Source: Heyndrickxia sporothermodurans (GTDB taxonomy: Bacteria > Bacillota > Bacilli > Bacillales > Bacillaceae_C). Taken from it: DNA of 64,000 nt. Made by a program: the position numbers and the translations under genes. Where the stretch lies: contig BORH01000003.1 of assembly GCA_018333075.1 (NCBI GenBank), forward strand, positions 310,001 through 374,000, written 5' to 3'. Positions 45,650 to 52,822 of this stretch are shown here, in pieces; positions within the stretch are counted from its first letter, which is position 1; each line of letters starts with the position of its first letter. Under the pieces are notes generated by a model. It was given only the letters and a program-made list of their open reading frames with translations, made no database searches and had not been told where the DNA came from.

Positions 45650-46411
45650 TTACATCTCCTCCTTTTTGCCGATAATTGCGAGGAAAATTTCCTCCAATGT
45701 CGGCTGCTTCTCAATGTACTCCACTTTCGCTGGTGGGAACATCTCTTTAAGTTCGGTAAGGGTACCAGTTGTAATGATTTTTCCGCCATGCAGTATGGCG
45801 ATACGGTCCGCCAGTTGTTCGGCTTCCTCCAGGTACTGGGTCGTCAGCAAGATGGTCGTGCCGCTGCCAGCAAGCTCCTTGACGGTATCCCAGACTTCAA
45901 TCCGCGCTTCGGGGTCAAGCCCTGTCGTCGGTTCGTCGAGAAAAATGACTGCTGGCGTTCCGATTAGACTCATGGCGATGTCAAGCCGGCGCTTCATCCC
46001 GCCGGAATATTTGTCTGCCCGACGGTTGGCCGCTTCACACAGGCTGAATCTTGCAAGCAGATTGTCAGTGACTTGAGCGGGATTGGAAACTCCCCGCAAC
46101 TTGGCGATCATCATCAGGTTTTCCCTTCCAGTGTGCATTCCGTCTAAAGCTGCGAACTGCCCTGTCAGGCTGATGCTCTGGCGAACATGATCCGGCTGAT
46201 GCTGAACGTCAAAGCCGCAAATACCTACTTCGCCGCCATCAGACTTTATCAGTGTTGAGAGGATATTGACCGTCGTCGTCTTGCCCGCTCCATTTGAGCC
46301 AAGCAGTGCGAAAATTTCGCCACGCCGCACCTCAAAATCCACCCCCTTTAAGACTTCCTTGTCTTTAAAGGATTTTTTTAACCCTTTAACAGAAATCGCT
46401 GTATTTCCCAT
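45650..46411 (-). CDS. ABC transporter ATPase, DrrA-like
   Basis: 253 residues. Walker A GSNGAGKTT (near 36-44), Q-loop, signature KYSGGMKRRLDIAMSL, Walker B VIFLDEPTTGLDPEAR and H-loop in TTQYLEEAEQLADRI. Start ATG with AAGGAGGAG upstream. Codon and base usage match the permease and the DUF1048 and PadR genes, and differ from the chromosomal context. Together they form a four-gene minus-strand cassette. Confidence 0.92.
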   Translation of the reverse strand: MGNTAISVKGLKKSFKDKEVLKGVDFEVRRGEIFALLGSNGAGKTTTVNILSTLIKSDGGEVGICGFDVQHQPDHVRQSISLTGQFAALDGMHTGRENLMMIAKLRGVSNPAQVTDNLLARFSLCEAANRRADKYSGGMKRRLDIAMSLIGTPAVIFLDEPTTGLDPEARIEVWDTVKELAGSGTTILLTTQYLEEAEQLADRIAILHGGKIITTGTLTELKEMFPPAKVEYIEKQPTLEEIFLAIIGKKEEM

Positions 46412-46483
46412 ACTTTTCTCCTCCTTATAAAAAATGATTTGTGAACCTAAATTGCCTTTACCCTTCTACTTAGTCCTACTAAT

Positions 46484-46505
46484 ATTCTGTATTACTTAGT
46501 ACTGA
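46484..46505. promoter_or_regulatory. Probable PadR operator before the ABC genes
   Basis: TTCTGTAT and GTACTGAA form an imperfect inverted repeat (two mismatches) that resembles the site upstream of the padR gene. It lies about 75 bases upstream of the ATPase start. Confidence 0.5.
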
Positions 46506-46582
46506 ATTAAAAATATAACTGAATAACGAAGGTGGCAATTTATATTTGTAACCAGCTATTCAGTCGGTATTATTTAATGAGT

Positions 46583-46924
46583 TTATTTTTTTCCCAATCG
46601 CTTCAAGATACTCTGATTCAAATCTTCACGATACTTGGCGAAGTAAGTTTTAGCGTTTGCCACTAGTTCGTCGGCAAAGGACGCCACATCGTCTCCAGTG
46701 ATTTCCAGCACTTGTCTGCCTTCTGCTGCACCGGCTTCGAACAAATCGATTAATTCATACTGTATGTGCAGCATATCCATCCCGTTGCCCGCTGTGAATT
46801 TCCACATGTAGTTTTGAATTTTCTTAAATACATACTGGTAGTCCTCTGGCAGGGCTTCAACTCGTGCCATCATCATCTTGTATTCTTTTTTATCACCAAT
46901 CATTTTTTTGAACATTTCCATCAT
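46583..46924 (-). CDS. DUF1048-family protein
   Basis: 113 residues, helical and charged; contains FKKIQNYMWKFTAGNGMDML and QVLEITGDDVASFADELVANAKTYF typical of DUF1048 proteins, which are commonly encoded between a PadR regulator and an ABC exporter. AAGGAGG site before the ATGATG start. Probably a small accessory or regulatory protein; function unknown. Base composition as the rest of the cassette. Confidence 0.85.
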   Translation of the reverse strand: MMEMFKKMIGDKKEYKMMMARVEALPEDYQYVFKKIQNYMWKFTAGNGMDMLHIQYELIDLFEAGAAEGRQVLEITGDDVASFADELVANAKTYFAKYREDLNQSILKRLGKK

Positions 46925-46995
46925 TTTATTTTTCCTCCTTTTTTATAGAGCTGAACAAGACACTCCAAAAATATCGGATGGAATATCTTATGAAG

Positions 46996-47328
46996 CTAGG
47001 TTGACTTCAAGACATTAATTTTTGATGATACAAAATCCCATTTCTTCCAAAACAATTCAAGTTCCTTGCGTCCAGCCTCATTTAGCGTGTAAAACTTGCG
47101 GGGCGGTCCCATATCCGACGGTTTCTTTACTATGCTCACTAGTTTTTTCTTTTCTAATCGCACGAGGATGGTGTAGACCGTCCCTTCCACGACTTCGGTA
47201 AACCCAAGCTCGTTTAGGCGGCGGGTAATCTCGTAGCCATAGGTTTCATGGCGGCTGATGATTTCCAGCACGCAGCCTTCCAGCGAACCCTTTAGCATTT
47301 CAGTTAAATTTTCCATGTTCAGTGCCAC
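46996..47328 (-). CDS. PadR-family transcriptional regulator
   Basis: 110 residues. Winged helix of the PadR family: LEGCVLEIISRHETYGYEI, VVEGTVYTILVRLEKKKLV and GPPRKFYTLNEAGRKELELF. First gene of the cassette; PadR repressors usually control adjacent exporters and respond to the exported drug. Operator-like repeats occur upstream of it and before the ABC genes. No strong upstream SD was identified, but a GGTGGC lies close to the start (ATG 47328). Confidence 0.9.
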   Translation of the reverse strand: MALNMENLTEMLKGSLEGCVLEIISRHETYGYEITRRLNELGFTEVVEGTVYTILVRLEKKKLVSIVKKPSDMGPPRKFYTLNEAGRKELELFWKKWDFVSSKINVLKST

Positions 47329-47351
47329 CTCTATTTAGTCTGACTTATATT

Positions 47352-47369
47352 CAGTACAACATAGTACTG
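47352..47369. promoter_or_regulatory. Probable PadR operator, padR promoter
   Basis: CAGTAC and GTACTG, separated by six bases, form a perfect inverted repeat. It lies 24 bases upstream of the padR start. A related copy lies before the ABC genes. Confidence 0.65.
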
Positions 47370-47519
47370 GGGTAAATTTTTACTGAATAGCTTTTGGAAA
47401 TTCCACTATTTAGTATTACTTATTACAAGTACATCGTATCACTGAGTAGTAAGGGTGTCAATAATTTTTCTTAAAAATATTTCGATACCTATATTAATGG
47501 CTATGCAATACCTTCGTAA

Positions 47520-47780
47520 GTTGATACGGTCTCTATTTCGTATAAAGGAAATAAATCGTACAAAGTTTTTGAAAAACATTCATATGTCTTGAATATCACC
47601 TTCATTCCTTCATCCATTAATGGAAAAGTTTTTGGTACTGACACTTTAAACTTTGCGGTCGAACCATCTCGTCAAACAATGAAGAATCTTCCTATAGCAT
47701 ATCCACCAGTTGAATTGTTTAAGTACGAACACTGTACAGTAAGCCTCCCCAAAATACAAAATGAGATCGTGAACACTTAA
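47520..47780 (+). pseudogene. C-terminal gene remnant
   Basis: The frame is open from 47520 (directly after a stop) to 47780, about 86 codons. The sequence (VSISYKGNKSYKVFEKHSYV, then ITFIPSSINGKVFGTDTLNF) looks like the end of a beta-rich protein, but there is no start with a ribosome site; TTG 47589 is the only formal start. Not recognised. Probably a remnant of a gene cut by the adjacent cassette. Confidence 0.4.
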
Positions 47781-47884
47781 TGTGTTCTTTTTCTTTTAAC
47801 CCATATTGAGCTAACCTGCCATTTTACTTTAAGTATATTTTTTCACACTCTCTTCAATATCGCTCTAAAATCTGGCCATAAAAA

Positions 47885-47916
47885 ATAAAAAAGACGCGTT
47901 CCTAATTAAACGCGTC
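47885..47916 (-). terminator. Terminator of the DinB gene
   Basis: GACGCGTT (47893-47900) pairs with AACGCGTC (47909-47916) around an eight-base loop. On the minus strand it is followed by a long T-run. Confidence 0.85.
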
Positions 47917-47958
47917 CGATTGTTTAACTTTCAAACTTAAAACTGTGACCAGTGGCTA

Positions 47959-48435
47959 TTATGTATCCCAAGAAGGAGGAGGCCATGCTCCAATTAATTG
48001 CCGAATCAGTGCTACCTGTCCAGTATGATAACTATTGTGTGCCATAAGCGTGGCTAAAAGGTCACCACGAGTCCTTTCCAATCCCGCGTCTTTCATTTCC
48101 TTTAAATCTTTTTTCGCTTCGTTTTCAGCTTCCTTTAGACCCTTACTGAATTGAAAAACAGTGTCACCCCACTCGGTTTCATTTGACGGACCTGTTTCAT
48201 CGGGCCATGAGTCTTCGTCATGTTCTGGATGATTGGGAACCCTACCTTTAAGGTAGGTAAGATAGAAATCTTGCCAAAAAATCATATGGTTTAGAATCTG
48301 CCACACTGAATATGGACAGTTTGTGGGTTTTACCCCAGCCATATCCCACTGTAAACCCTCAAAGACCTCCAAGGGGTCAACATGAGCATTTTCCCCATGT
48401 AACCCGTTTTCAAAGATATAAGATGACATAAGCAT
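47959..48435 (-). CDS. DinB-family protein
   Basis: 158 residues, four-helix bundle of the DinB/YfiT kind. Metal-ligand histidines appear in WQILNHMIFWQDFY and in MAHNSYHTGQ. Members are often thiol transferases or stress-induced proteins; the substrate here is unknown. Downstream terminator on the minus strand. The upstream ribosome site (GAGGAAATG) is weak but present. Confidence 0.88.
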   Translation of the reverse strand: MLMSSYIFENGLHGENAHVDPLEVFEGLQWDMAGVKPTNCPYSVWQILNHMIFWQDFYLTYLKGRVPNHPEHDEDSWPDETGPSNETEWGDTVFQFSKGLKEAENEAKKDLKEMKDAGLERTRGDLLATLMAHNSYHTGQVALIRQLIGAWPPPSWDT

Positions 48436-48468
48436 TTCCTCACTTTTACAAAATTGAACAAACTTTAC

Positions 48469-48612
48469 TCACTCAACAAAATGACCAATTCTTTCGACCT
48501 TTTCACTGAATTTATGGTCTCTTGTGCTTATTTGTACTTTTTCTAGAAGATGAAAGAAAAGTAAAACAATGAACGCAATGGAGATAATCGTTCCGATCAC
48601 ATTCCCTCTCAT
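48469..48612 (-). CDS. 47-residue single-pass membrane protein
   Basis: Minus-strand frame of 47 codons plus stop. It starts MRGNVIGTIISIAFIVLLFF, with one membrane helix, then a charged tail ending KVERIGHFVE. AAAGGAAA lies 12-15 bases upstream of the ATG. Very short, no family recognised; placed between the DinB and VOC genes, where otherwise there is nothing. Moderately likely real because hydrophobic helix, charge and start are coherent. Confidence 0.5.
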   Translation of the reverse strand: MRGNVIGTIISIAFIVLLFFHLLEKVQISTRDHKFSEKVERIGHFVE

Positions 48613-48759
48613 ATACTGTAATTTCCTTTATTATATTATTGGTTCGTATATCAATTTATGTGTATCTATTTTCTTAATGAACTAAACTACACCTATAGTT
48701 AAAGAAAAAATCTTGTGAAAATAGGATTTTAATCAATATTTATTATAAAACTACACATA

Positions 48760-49149
48760 TTATTCTTTCTTTGCTGAACCAAATCCAATCGAATAGCCAT
48801 CTAAATCCTTAATAGAGAATTCCTTCCAGGATCCCCACTCAAACTCGCTTATAATTGGCTCTGAGTCAATTATGGCACCATTCGATATAAATTCCTCATA
48901 TAAAGCATCTAATGATTGAAAATTCTCTACATACGCATAGGTGTTCCAAGTACCTTTGTTTGGTTTAATATCATTTATATCCTCCGCTTGAATTAATTTA
49001 AAACCCAAGCCGAAATCATCACGAACTGCCCAAAAATCAGTGACTTCACATCCAACTACATCCTGATAATATATTTTTGACTTTTCTAAATCTGAAACTA
49101 ATAAAACAGTTAATGAATTTTCAATTTTTGCTTTCACTTTTTCTGCCAT
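48760..49149 (-). CDS. VOC/glyoxalase-family protein
   Basis: 129 residues, a single VOC domain of two beta-alpha-beta-beta-beta modules: TVLLVSDLEKSKIYYQDVVG at the start and WGSWKEFSIKDLDGYSIGFG at the end. Start ATG with GGAGG six bases upstream. Dioxygenase, glyoxalase or antibiotic-binding (bleomycin-type) functions all occur in the family. No neighbour supports a specific role. Confidence 0.85.
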   Translation of the reverse strand: MAEKVKAKIENSLTVLLVSDLEKSKIYYQDVVGCEVTDFWAVRDDFGLGFKLIQAEDINDIKPNKGTWNTYAYVENFQSLDALYEEFISNGAIIDSEPIISEFEWGSWKEFSIKDLDGYSIGFGSAKKE

Positions 49150-49275
49150 AAAGTAACCTCCTTAAGAATTCAGTTCAAAGTAATAAGATTCGACAGAATT
49201 ATTAATATTCCTTTTATTTAGAAAAAACAGTAAAAAATAAATCATGATGATGAAAACACAATTTTTGAATTATTA

Positions 49276-49304
49276 TTGACTTTGATTTTTAAATGTTATA
49301 TGGT
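49276..49304 (+). promoter_or_regulatory. Promoter of the GntR-ABC operon
   Basis: TTGACT (49276-49281), 17 bases, TATGGT (49299-49304). It is overlapped at the -10 by a palindromic operator. Confidence 0.65.
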
Positions 49305-49324
49305 TAGTTACATAAGTAATTAAC
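49303..49324 (+). promoter_or_regulatory. Operator, GntR-ABC operon
   Basis: Arms GTTAGTTAC (49303-49311) and GTAATTAAC (49316-49324) flank ATAA; one mismatched pair. The site covers the end of the -10 box and the probable start site, as expected for autoregulation by the GntR protein. Confidence 0.65.
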
Positions 49325-49342
49325 CAGTAAGGTGGTATAGAT

Positions 49343-49717
49343 ATGAGTAATTTAATTGATGACAGTCGTCCAATTTTCGTGCAAATTGCAGAACGAATTG
49401 AAGATGACATCATTGAAGGGGGGCTACCGGAAGAATCGCAGGTCCCATCGACCAATCAATTTGCTTCTTTCTATCAAATTAACCCTGCAACTGCTGCCAA
49501 AGGAGTAAATCGTTTAGTTGATGAAGGAATTTTATATAAAAAGCGTGGGATTGGAATGTTTGTGTCTATAGGTGCTCGAGAAAAATTAATTGAAAAACGT
49601 CGTGAACAGTTTTATGAGCAATATATATTAACCATGATTAAAGAAGGAAAAAAATTAGGAATGACGATTAAGCAAATAACTGAAATGGTTCAGAGAGGGG
49701 AAAAACATAATGAATAA
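49343..49717 (+). CDS. GntR-family regulator, YtrA type
   Basis: 124 residues. N-terminal winged helix (RPIFVQIAERIEDDIIEGGL, then QVPSTNQFASFYQINPATAA), with a short C-terminal dimerisation tail and no ligand domain, the build of YtrA regulators linked to ABC exporters. Start ATG after AAGGTGG. It overlaps the ATPase gene by eight bases, so the operon is autoregulated. Confidence 0.9.
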   Translation: MSNLIDDSRPIFVQIAERIEDDIIEGGLPEESQVPSTNQFASFYQINPATAAKGVNRLVDEGILYKKRGIGMFVSIGAREKLIEKRREQFYEQYILTMIKEGKKLGMTIKQITEMVQRGEKHNE

Positions 49718-50603
49718 TGTAGTCGAAGTAAATCGGCTGGCAAAATCTTATGGGGATGTAACCGCAGTAACTGACATCAGCTTTACAATTGAGTCTGGGA
49801 AAATCTATGGATTGCTTGGGAGAAATGGGGCAGGCAAAACGACAATTATGCATATGATTACAGCCCAATTATTTGCTACAAGTGGTGAGCTAAAGGTTTT
49901 TGGTGAGGATCCCTACGAAAATGCTCAAGTGTTAAATCAAGTATGTTTTATTAAAGAAAGTCAAAAATATCCAGAAAATTACCGAGTGATTGATGTACTT
50001 GAAGTTGCATCATTATTTTATAGGAATTGGGATGCAGAATATGCCCATTCATTAGTAAAAGATTTTCAGCTTCCTTTAAAAAGAAGGGTGAAAAAGCTTT
50101 CAAGAGGGATGCTCTCTTCTGTAGGTATTGTTGTTGGGCTTGCTAGTCGTTCGCCTCTTACTATTTTTGATGAACCATATTTAGGACTTGATGCAGTTTC
50201 AAGGAGTTTATTTTATGATCGCTTAATTGAAGATTATGCTGAACATCCTCGTACGATTGTTTTGTCGACACATCTTATTGATGAAGTAAGTAAGATGTTG
50301 GAGCATATTATTGTTATCGACAAAGGGAATCTTATTCTTAACCAAGATGCTGAGGCACTTCGTGGCAGAGGATTTTCTGTAGTAGGTCCTGCTTCCAAAG
50401 TGGACTCTTTTATTGAAGGGAAGGAAATCATTCATCAAGAGGCCATTGGAGGAATGGTATCTTCTACTATATTAGGCAGCATAGTAATGGAGGAACGCAA
50501 ACAAGCAGAAGAATTAGGTTTAGAACTGGTTCCTATTTCATTGCAGCAGCTAGTTATCCATTTAACAAAAGATCATTCTAATAAAAGGGTGGTGCAAATA
50601 TAA
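49710..50603 (+). CDS. ABC transporter ATPase (YtrB/BcrA-like)
   Basis: 297 residues. Walker A GRNGAGKTT, a signature KLSRGMLSSVGIVVGLAS (LSRGM in place of LSGGQ), Walker B PLTIFDEPYLGLD and an H-loop in STHLIDEVSKML. The variant signature is common in YtrB/BcrA-type lantibiotic or envelope-stress exporters. Overlaps the regulator gene by eight bases and the permease by one. Confidence 0.9.
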   Translation: MNNVVEVNRLAKSYGDVTAVTDISFTIESGKIYGLLGRNGAGKTTIMHMITAQLFATSGELKVFGEDPYENAQVLNQVCFIKESQKYPENYRVIDVLEVASLFYRNWDAEYAHSLVKDFQLPLKRRVKKLSRGMLSSVGIVVGLASRSPLTIFDEPYLGLDAVSRSLFYDRLIEDYAEHPRTIVLSTHLIDEVSKMLEHIIVIDKGNLILNQDAEALRGRGFSVVGPASKVDSFIEGKEIIHQEAIGGMVSSTILGSIVMEERKQAEELGLELVPISLQQLVIHLTKDHSNKRVVQI

Positions 50604-51289
50604 TGAATTCCGTATCAGGTATACTAAAAATGCATTTTCGGGATAAATGGAGCTGGCTTTTCATTCCTTGGAGTATTTTGTTATTTAGTTTTTTCGTTAA
50701 TCTTATTATTGGATATTCAGTAAGTAGTGATAAAGGTATATATACTGGAGGATTATCATCTATCTTCATATATATTTTTGTGTTAGGCATTATCACTTTG
50801 TCTCAATCTTTTCCTTTTGCTCTTGGTTTAAGTGTTAGAAGAAAAGATTACTTTATGGGTACTACTCTATTTGTCATATTATTAAGTGCTGTATTTTCTA
50901 TTCTTATACTAATGTTCTCTTTGACTGAAACCAAACTTATTAAAGGCTGGGGAGTAGGTTTACATTTTTTTAATTTCCCCTTTTTAAATAACTTCACAAT
51001 TATTGAACAACTTGGAATCTATTTTGTAATTATGATGCATATGTTCTTCCTTGGATTTGTTATTTCTTGTTTATATCGCAGATTTGGCAGAAATGGTTTG
51101 TATGTGTTTTTTACTGCATTATTTCTTCTTAGTGGTATTGGTTCCTTTATGATCACTTACAATCAATGGTGGGGAAATATTTTTATTTGGATAACCCAGC
51201 AATATCCTCTCATCATAATATGCTTAGCTCCAACTGCAGTGTTTTATGCTGTTGTATCCTATTTACTTCTTCGTAGATCTACGCTTTGA
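50603..51289 (+). CDS. ABC transporter membrane subunit
   Basis: 228 residues, six membrane helices (for example SWLFIPWSILLFSFFVNLII, then the C-terminal YPLIIICLAPTAVFYAVVSY), no recognisable permease motif; encoded immediately after the ATPase. It forms the membrane part of this GntR-controlled exporter. Start shares a base with the ATPase stop (TAATG). Closed by a terminator shared with the convergent yvaD-like gene. Confidence 0.85.
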   Translation: MNSVSGILKMHFRDKWSWLFIPWSILLFSFFVNLIIGYSVSSDKGIYTGGLSSIFIYIFVLGIITLSQSFPFALGLSVRRKDYFMGTTLFVILLSAVFSILILMFSLTETKLIKGWGVGLHFFNFPFLNNFTIIEQLGIYFVIMMHMFFLGFVISCLYRRFGRNGLYVFFTALFLLSGIGSFMITYNQWWGNIFIWITQQYPLIIICLAPTAVFYAVVSYLLLRRSTL

Positions 51290-51307
51290 AAAATAAGTAC
51301 AGTCATA

Positions 51308-51346
51308 TAAAAGGTGTCAGAGGCTATTGCTGCCTGACACCTTTTG
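51308..51346. terminator. Terminator between ABC operon and yvaD-like gene
   Basis: AAAAGGTGTCAG (51309-51320) and the opposing CTGACACCTTTT form the stem, with an inner GGC/GCC extension. It resembles the GTGTCAG terminators near 24.9 and 35.4 kb. The last codons of the minus-strand gene lie within it. Confidence 0.8.
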
Positions 51347-51718
51347 TATGATTGATTTAAAGAAAAAGCATGGATAAATAAGTAAATAAAAATTCATTAG
51401 CCACCAAGACCAATCAAAGTCGTGCCGTAGAATCCAAAAAGCAATGGCTTGCAAACCTGAACATAAAGTAAGCACTAAAGAAATAAGCGCAAAACTTGCC
51501 CATACTTTCTTTTTTTTAGAAAAAAAGTAAAGACTAATAAACCCGGTTATAGAAATCAATAAATCTAATGGCAGGAAAGACCAATTCCAGGCTATTAGCA
51601 TAGGATTCTCGTAATCTTTGAATAAGTACTTATCAGGTATGGCATGAAAAAGAGTAACGAACCAATAAATAATAAAGCCCGTATCAGTAGCTAGAAAAAA
51701 GTATCGTAGACTTCGCAT
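51317..51718 (-). CDS. yvaD: YvaD-like membrane protein (DUF5360)
   Basis: 133 residues, four hydrophobic helices (SLRYFFLATDTGFIIYWFVT; FLPLDLLISITGFISLYFF; SFALISLVLTLCSGLQAIAF; WWLMNFYLLIYPCFFF). The size and place beside an SMR exporter and a TetR regulator match B. subtilis yvaD-yvaE-yvaF. Function unknown. Start codon adjacent to the stop of the SMR gene, so translational coupling is likely. Confidence 0.8.
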   Translation of the reverse strand: MRSLRYFFLATDTGFIIYWFVTLFHAIPDKYLFKDYENPMLIAWNWSFLPLDLLISITGFISLYFFSKKKKVWASFALISLVLTLCSGLQAIAFWILRHDFDWSWWLMNFYLLIYPCFFFKSIIQKVSGSNSL

Positions 51719-52084
51719 TTAGTTCATTTCCTCCATTTTATTCATATCATTGCTCGATGCTTTATGGGATTCTCCGGCAAGATTTAAAGTAATAACACCG
51801 ATAATAATTAAAGAAATGGCGATTAGTTTTATAGGACTTATATGTTCTCCGAAGTAAAGAAAACCGATAAACGTGATTAATGCAATTCCAATTCCTGACC
51901 AGATGGCATAAGCAATCGAAATATCAATACTTTTTAAAGCGAGAGTGAGAAAACTTAAACTGCTAATATATAAAATAATCATTAAAATACTTGGAACAAC
52001 CTTTGATAGTCCATTTGATAATTTCATTGTAATTGTTCCAGAAACCTCAAAAAGTATAGCTAAACATAGAAAAATCCAATGCAT
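51719..52084 (-). CDS. yvaE: SMR-family small multidrug transporter (YvaE-like)
   Basis: 121 residues, four membrane helices. The essential glutamate is in AILFEVSGTITMKLSNG and the conserved segment AIWSGIGIALITFIG follows. A longer frame (from 52231) would overlap the TetR gene, but ATG 52084 has GGAGG six bases upstream and yields a standard-sized protein. SMR proteins are proton-coupled dimers exporting cationic drugs or small metabolites. In an operon with yvaD- and yvaF-like genes. Confidence 0.92.
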   Translation of the reverse strand: MHWIFLCLAILFEVSGTITMKLSNGLSKVVPSILMIILYISSLSFLTLALKSIDISIAYAIWSGIGIALITFIGFLYFGEHISPIKLIAISLIIIGVITLNLAGESHKASSNDMNKMEEMN

Positions 52085-52100
52085 ATTTTTCCTCCAAAGT

Positions 52101-52658
52101 TTATTTAGTATTAGAAATACCGTATAAAAGAATGCCCATAGTGGATTGCAGCATTTCAACCATAGATACCTGATTTTTGTTAAGAAATTTAGGATCATAA
52201 ATTTGATTAATTGCACCCAAATATAATTCAATAAATAATGGAAGCGGAATCGGTTTAATGGATCCTTCCGCGATACCTCTTTCCATTAAAGATAAAACGA
52301 TTGCCCATTCTTCATTAAAAAACTTATCTAGTATTTTCCACTGATGAAAATGATGTTTTTTTAATTCTGCAAGTAAACGAATATCCATTAATTCAAAATC
52401 CTTAGGAATAAAGATAAGAATTTGCTTAATTTTTTCTAATAAATCTAATGTAGGATGCTCAGCAATTTCCTTTTCAGTAGCTTTTATTTGAGAAATAAAT
52501 TGATTGATTACCTCGGAAATTAATTCATCTTTTGATGAAAAATGTTCATAAACAGTTCTTTTACTAATTGCTAATTGCTTTGCTAATTCACTTATGGTAA
52601 ATGTAAAGCCCTTTTTCTGGATGAGTTCAATTGTTCCATCCACTAGTCTTTGTTTCAT
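52101..52658 (-). CDS. yvaF: TetR-family regulator (YvaF-like)
   Basis: 185 residues from MKQRLVDGTIELIQ. N-terminal helix-turn-helix in FTISELAKQLAISKRTVYEH, then a helical ligand domain without clear relatives. The start GTG/ATG choice is uncertain: ATG 52688 is possible, but ATG 52658 follows GGGGTGAT. First gene of the SMR operon, with two TGGTACCA palindromes upstream. Similarity and context to B. subtilis yvaF are inferred. Confidence 0.88.
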   Translation of the reverse strand: MKQRLVDGTIELIQKKGFTFTISELAKQLAISKRTVYEHFSSKDELISEVINQFISQIKATEKEIAEHPTLDLLEKIKQILIFIPKDFELMDIRLLAELKKHHFHQWKILDKFFNEEWAIVLSLMERGIAEGSIKPIPLPLFIELYLGAINQIYDPKFLNKNQVSMVEMLQSTMGILLYGISNTK

Positions 52659-52679
52659 TTGATCACCCCAATGTTCTAA

Positions 52680-52707
52680 TGGTACCATAAAAGTTTAATT
52701 GGTACCA
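52680..52707. promoter_or_regulatory. Paired TGGTACCA operators
   Basis: Two perfect eight-base palindromes, TGGTACCA (52680-52687 and 52700-52707), 20 bases apart centre to centre, i.e. on nearly the same helix face. They lie immediately upstream of (or over) the TetR gene's start, so autoregulation by YvaF is probable. Confidence 0.7.
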
Positions 52708-52720
52708 AGAGGGGAATGAA

Positions 52721-52764
52721 AATTTAATAAGCAGGCATCGTAATAAATGCCTGCTTATTAAAAA
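52721..52764 (-). terminator. Terminator of the murG gene
   Basis: AATAAGCAGGCAT pairs with ATGCCTGCTTATT perfectly, about 60 bases after the murG stop. T-rich tail on the minus strand. Confidence 0.85.
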
Positions 52765-52822
52765 TAGGTGATTTTTAATAAAATGGGATAGGGGACTTAG
52801 AGAATTTCTATGTTACCCTCCC

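Noticed and set aside
45576-46076. Plus-strand ORF of 166 codons opposite the ABC genes
   Set aside because: It lies inside the drrA/drrB-like genes, has no ribosome site and reads as an antisense shadow of G+C-rich coding DNA.
52085-52231. N-terminal extension of the SMR transporter
   Set aside because: It overlaps the TetR gene and lacks a ribosome site; ATG 52084 with GGAGG gives a normal SMR size.
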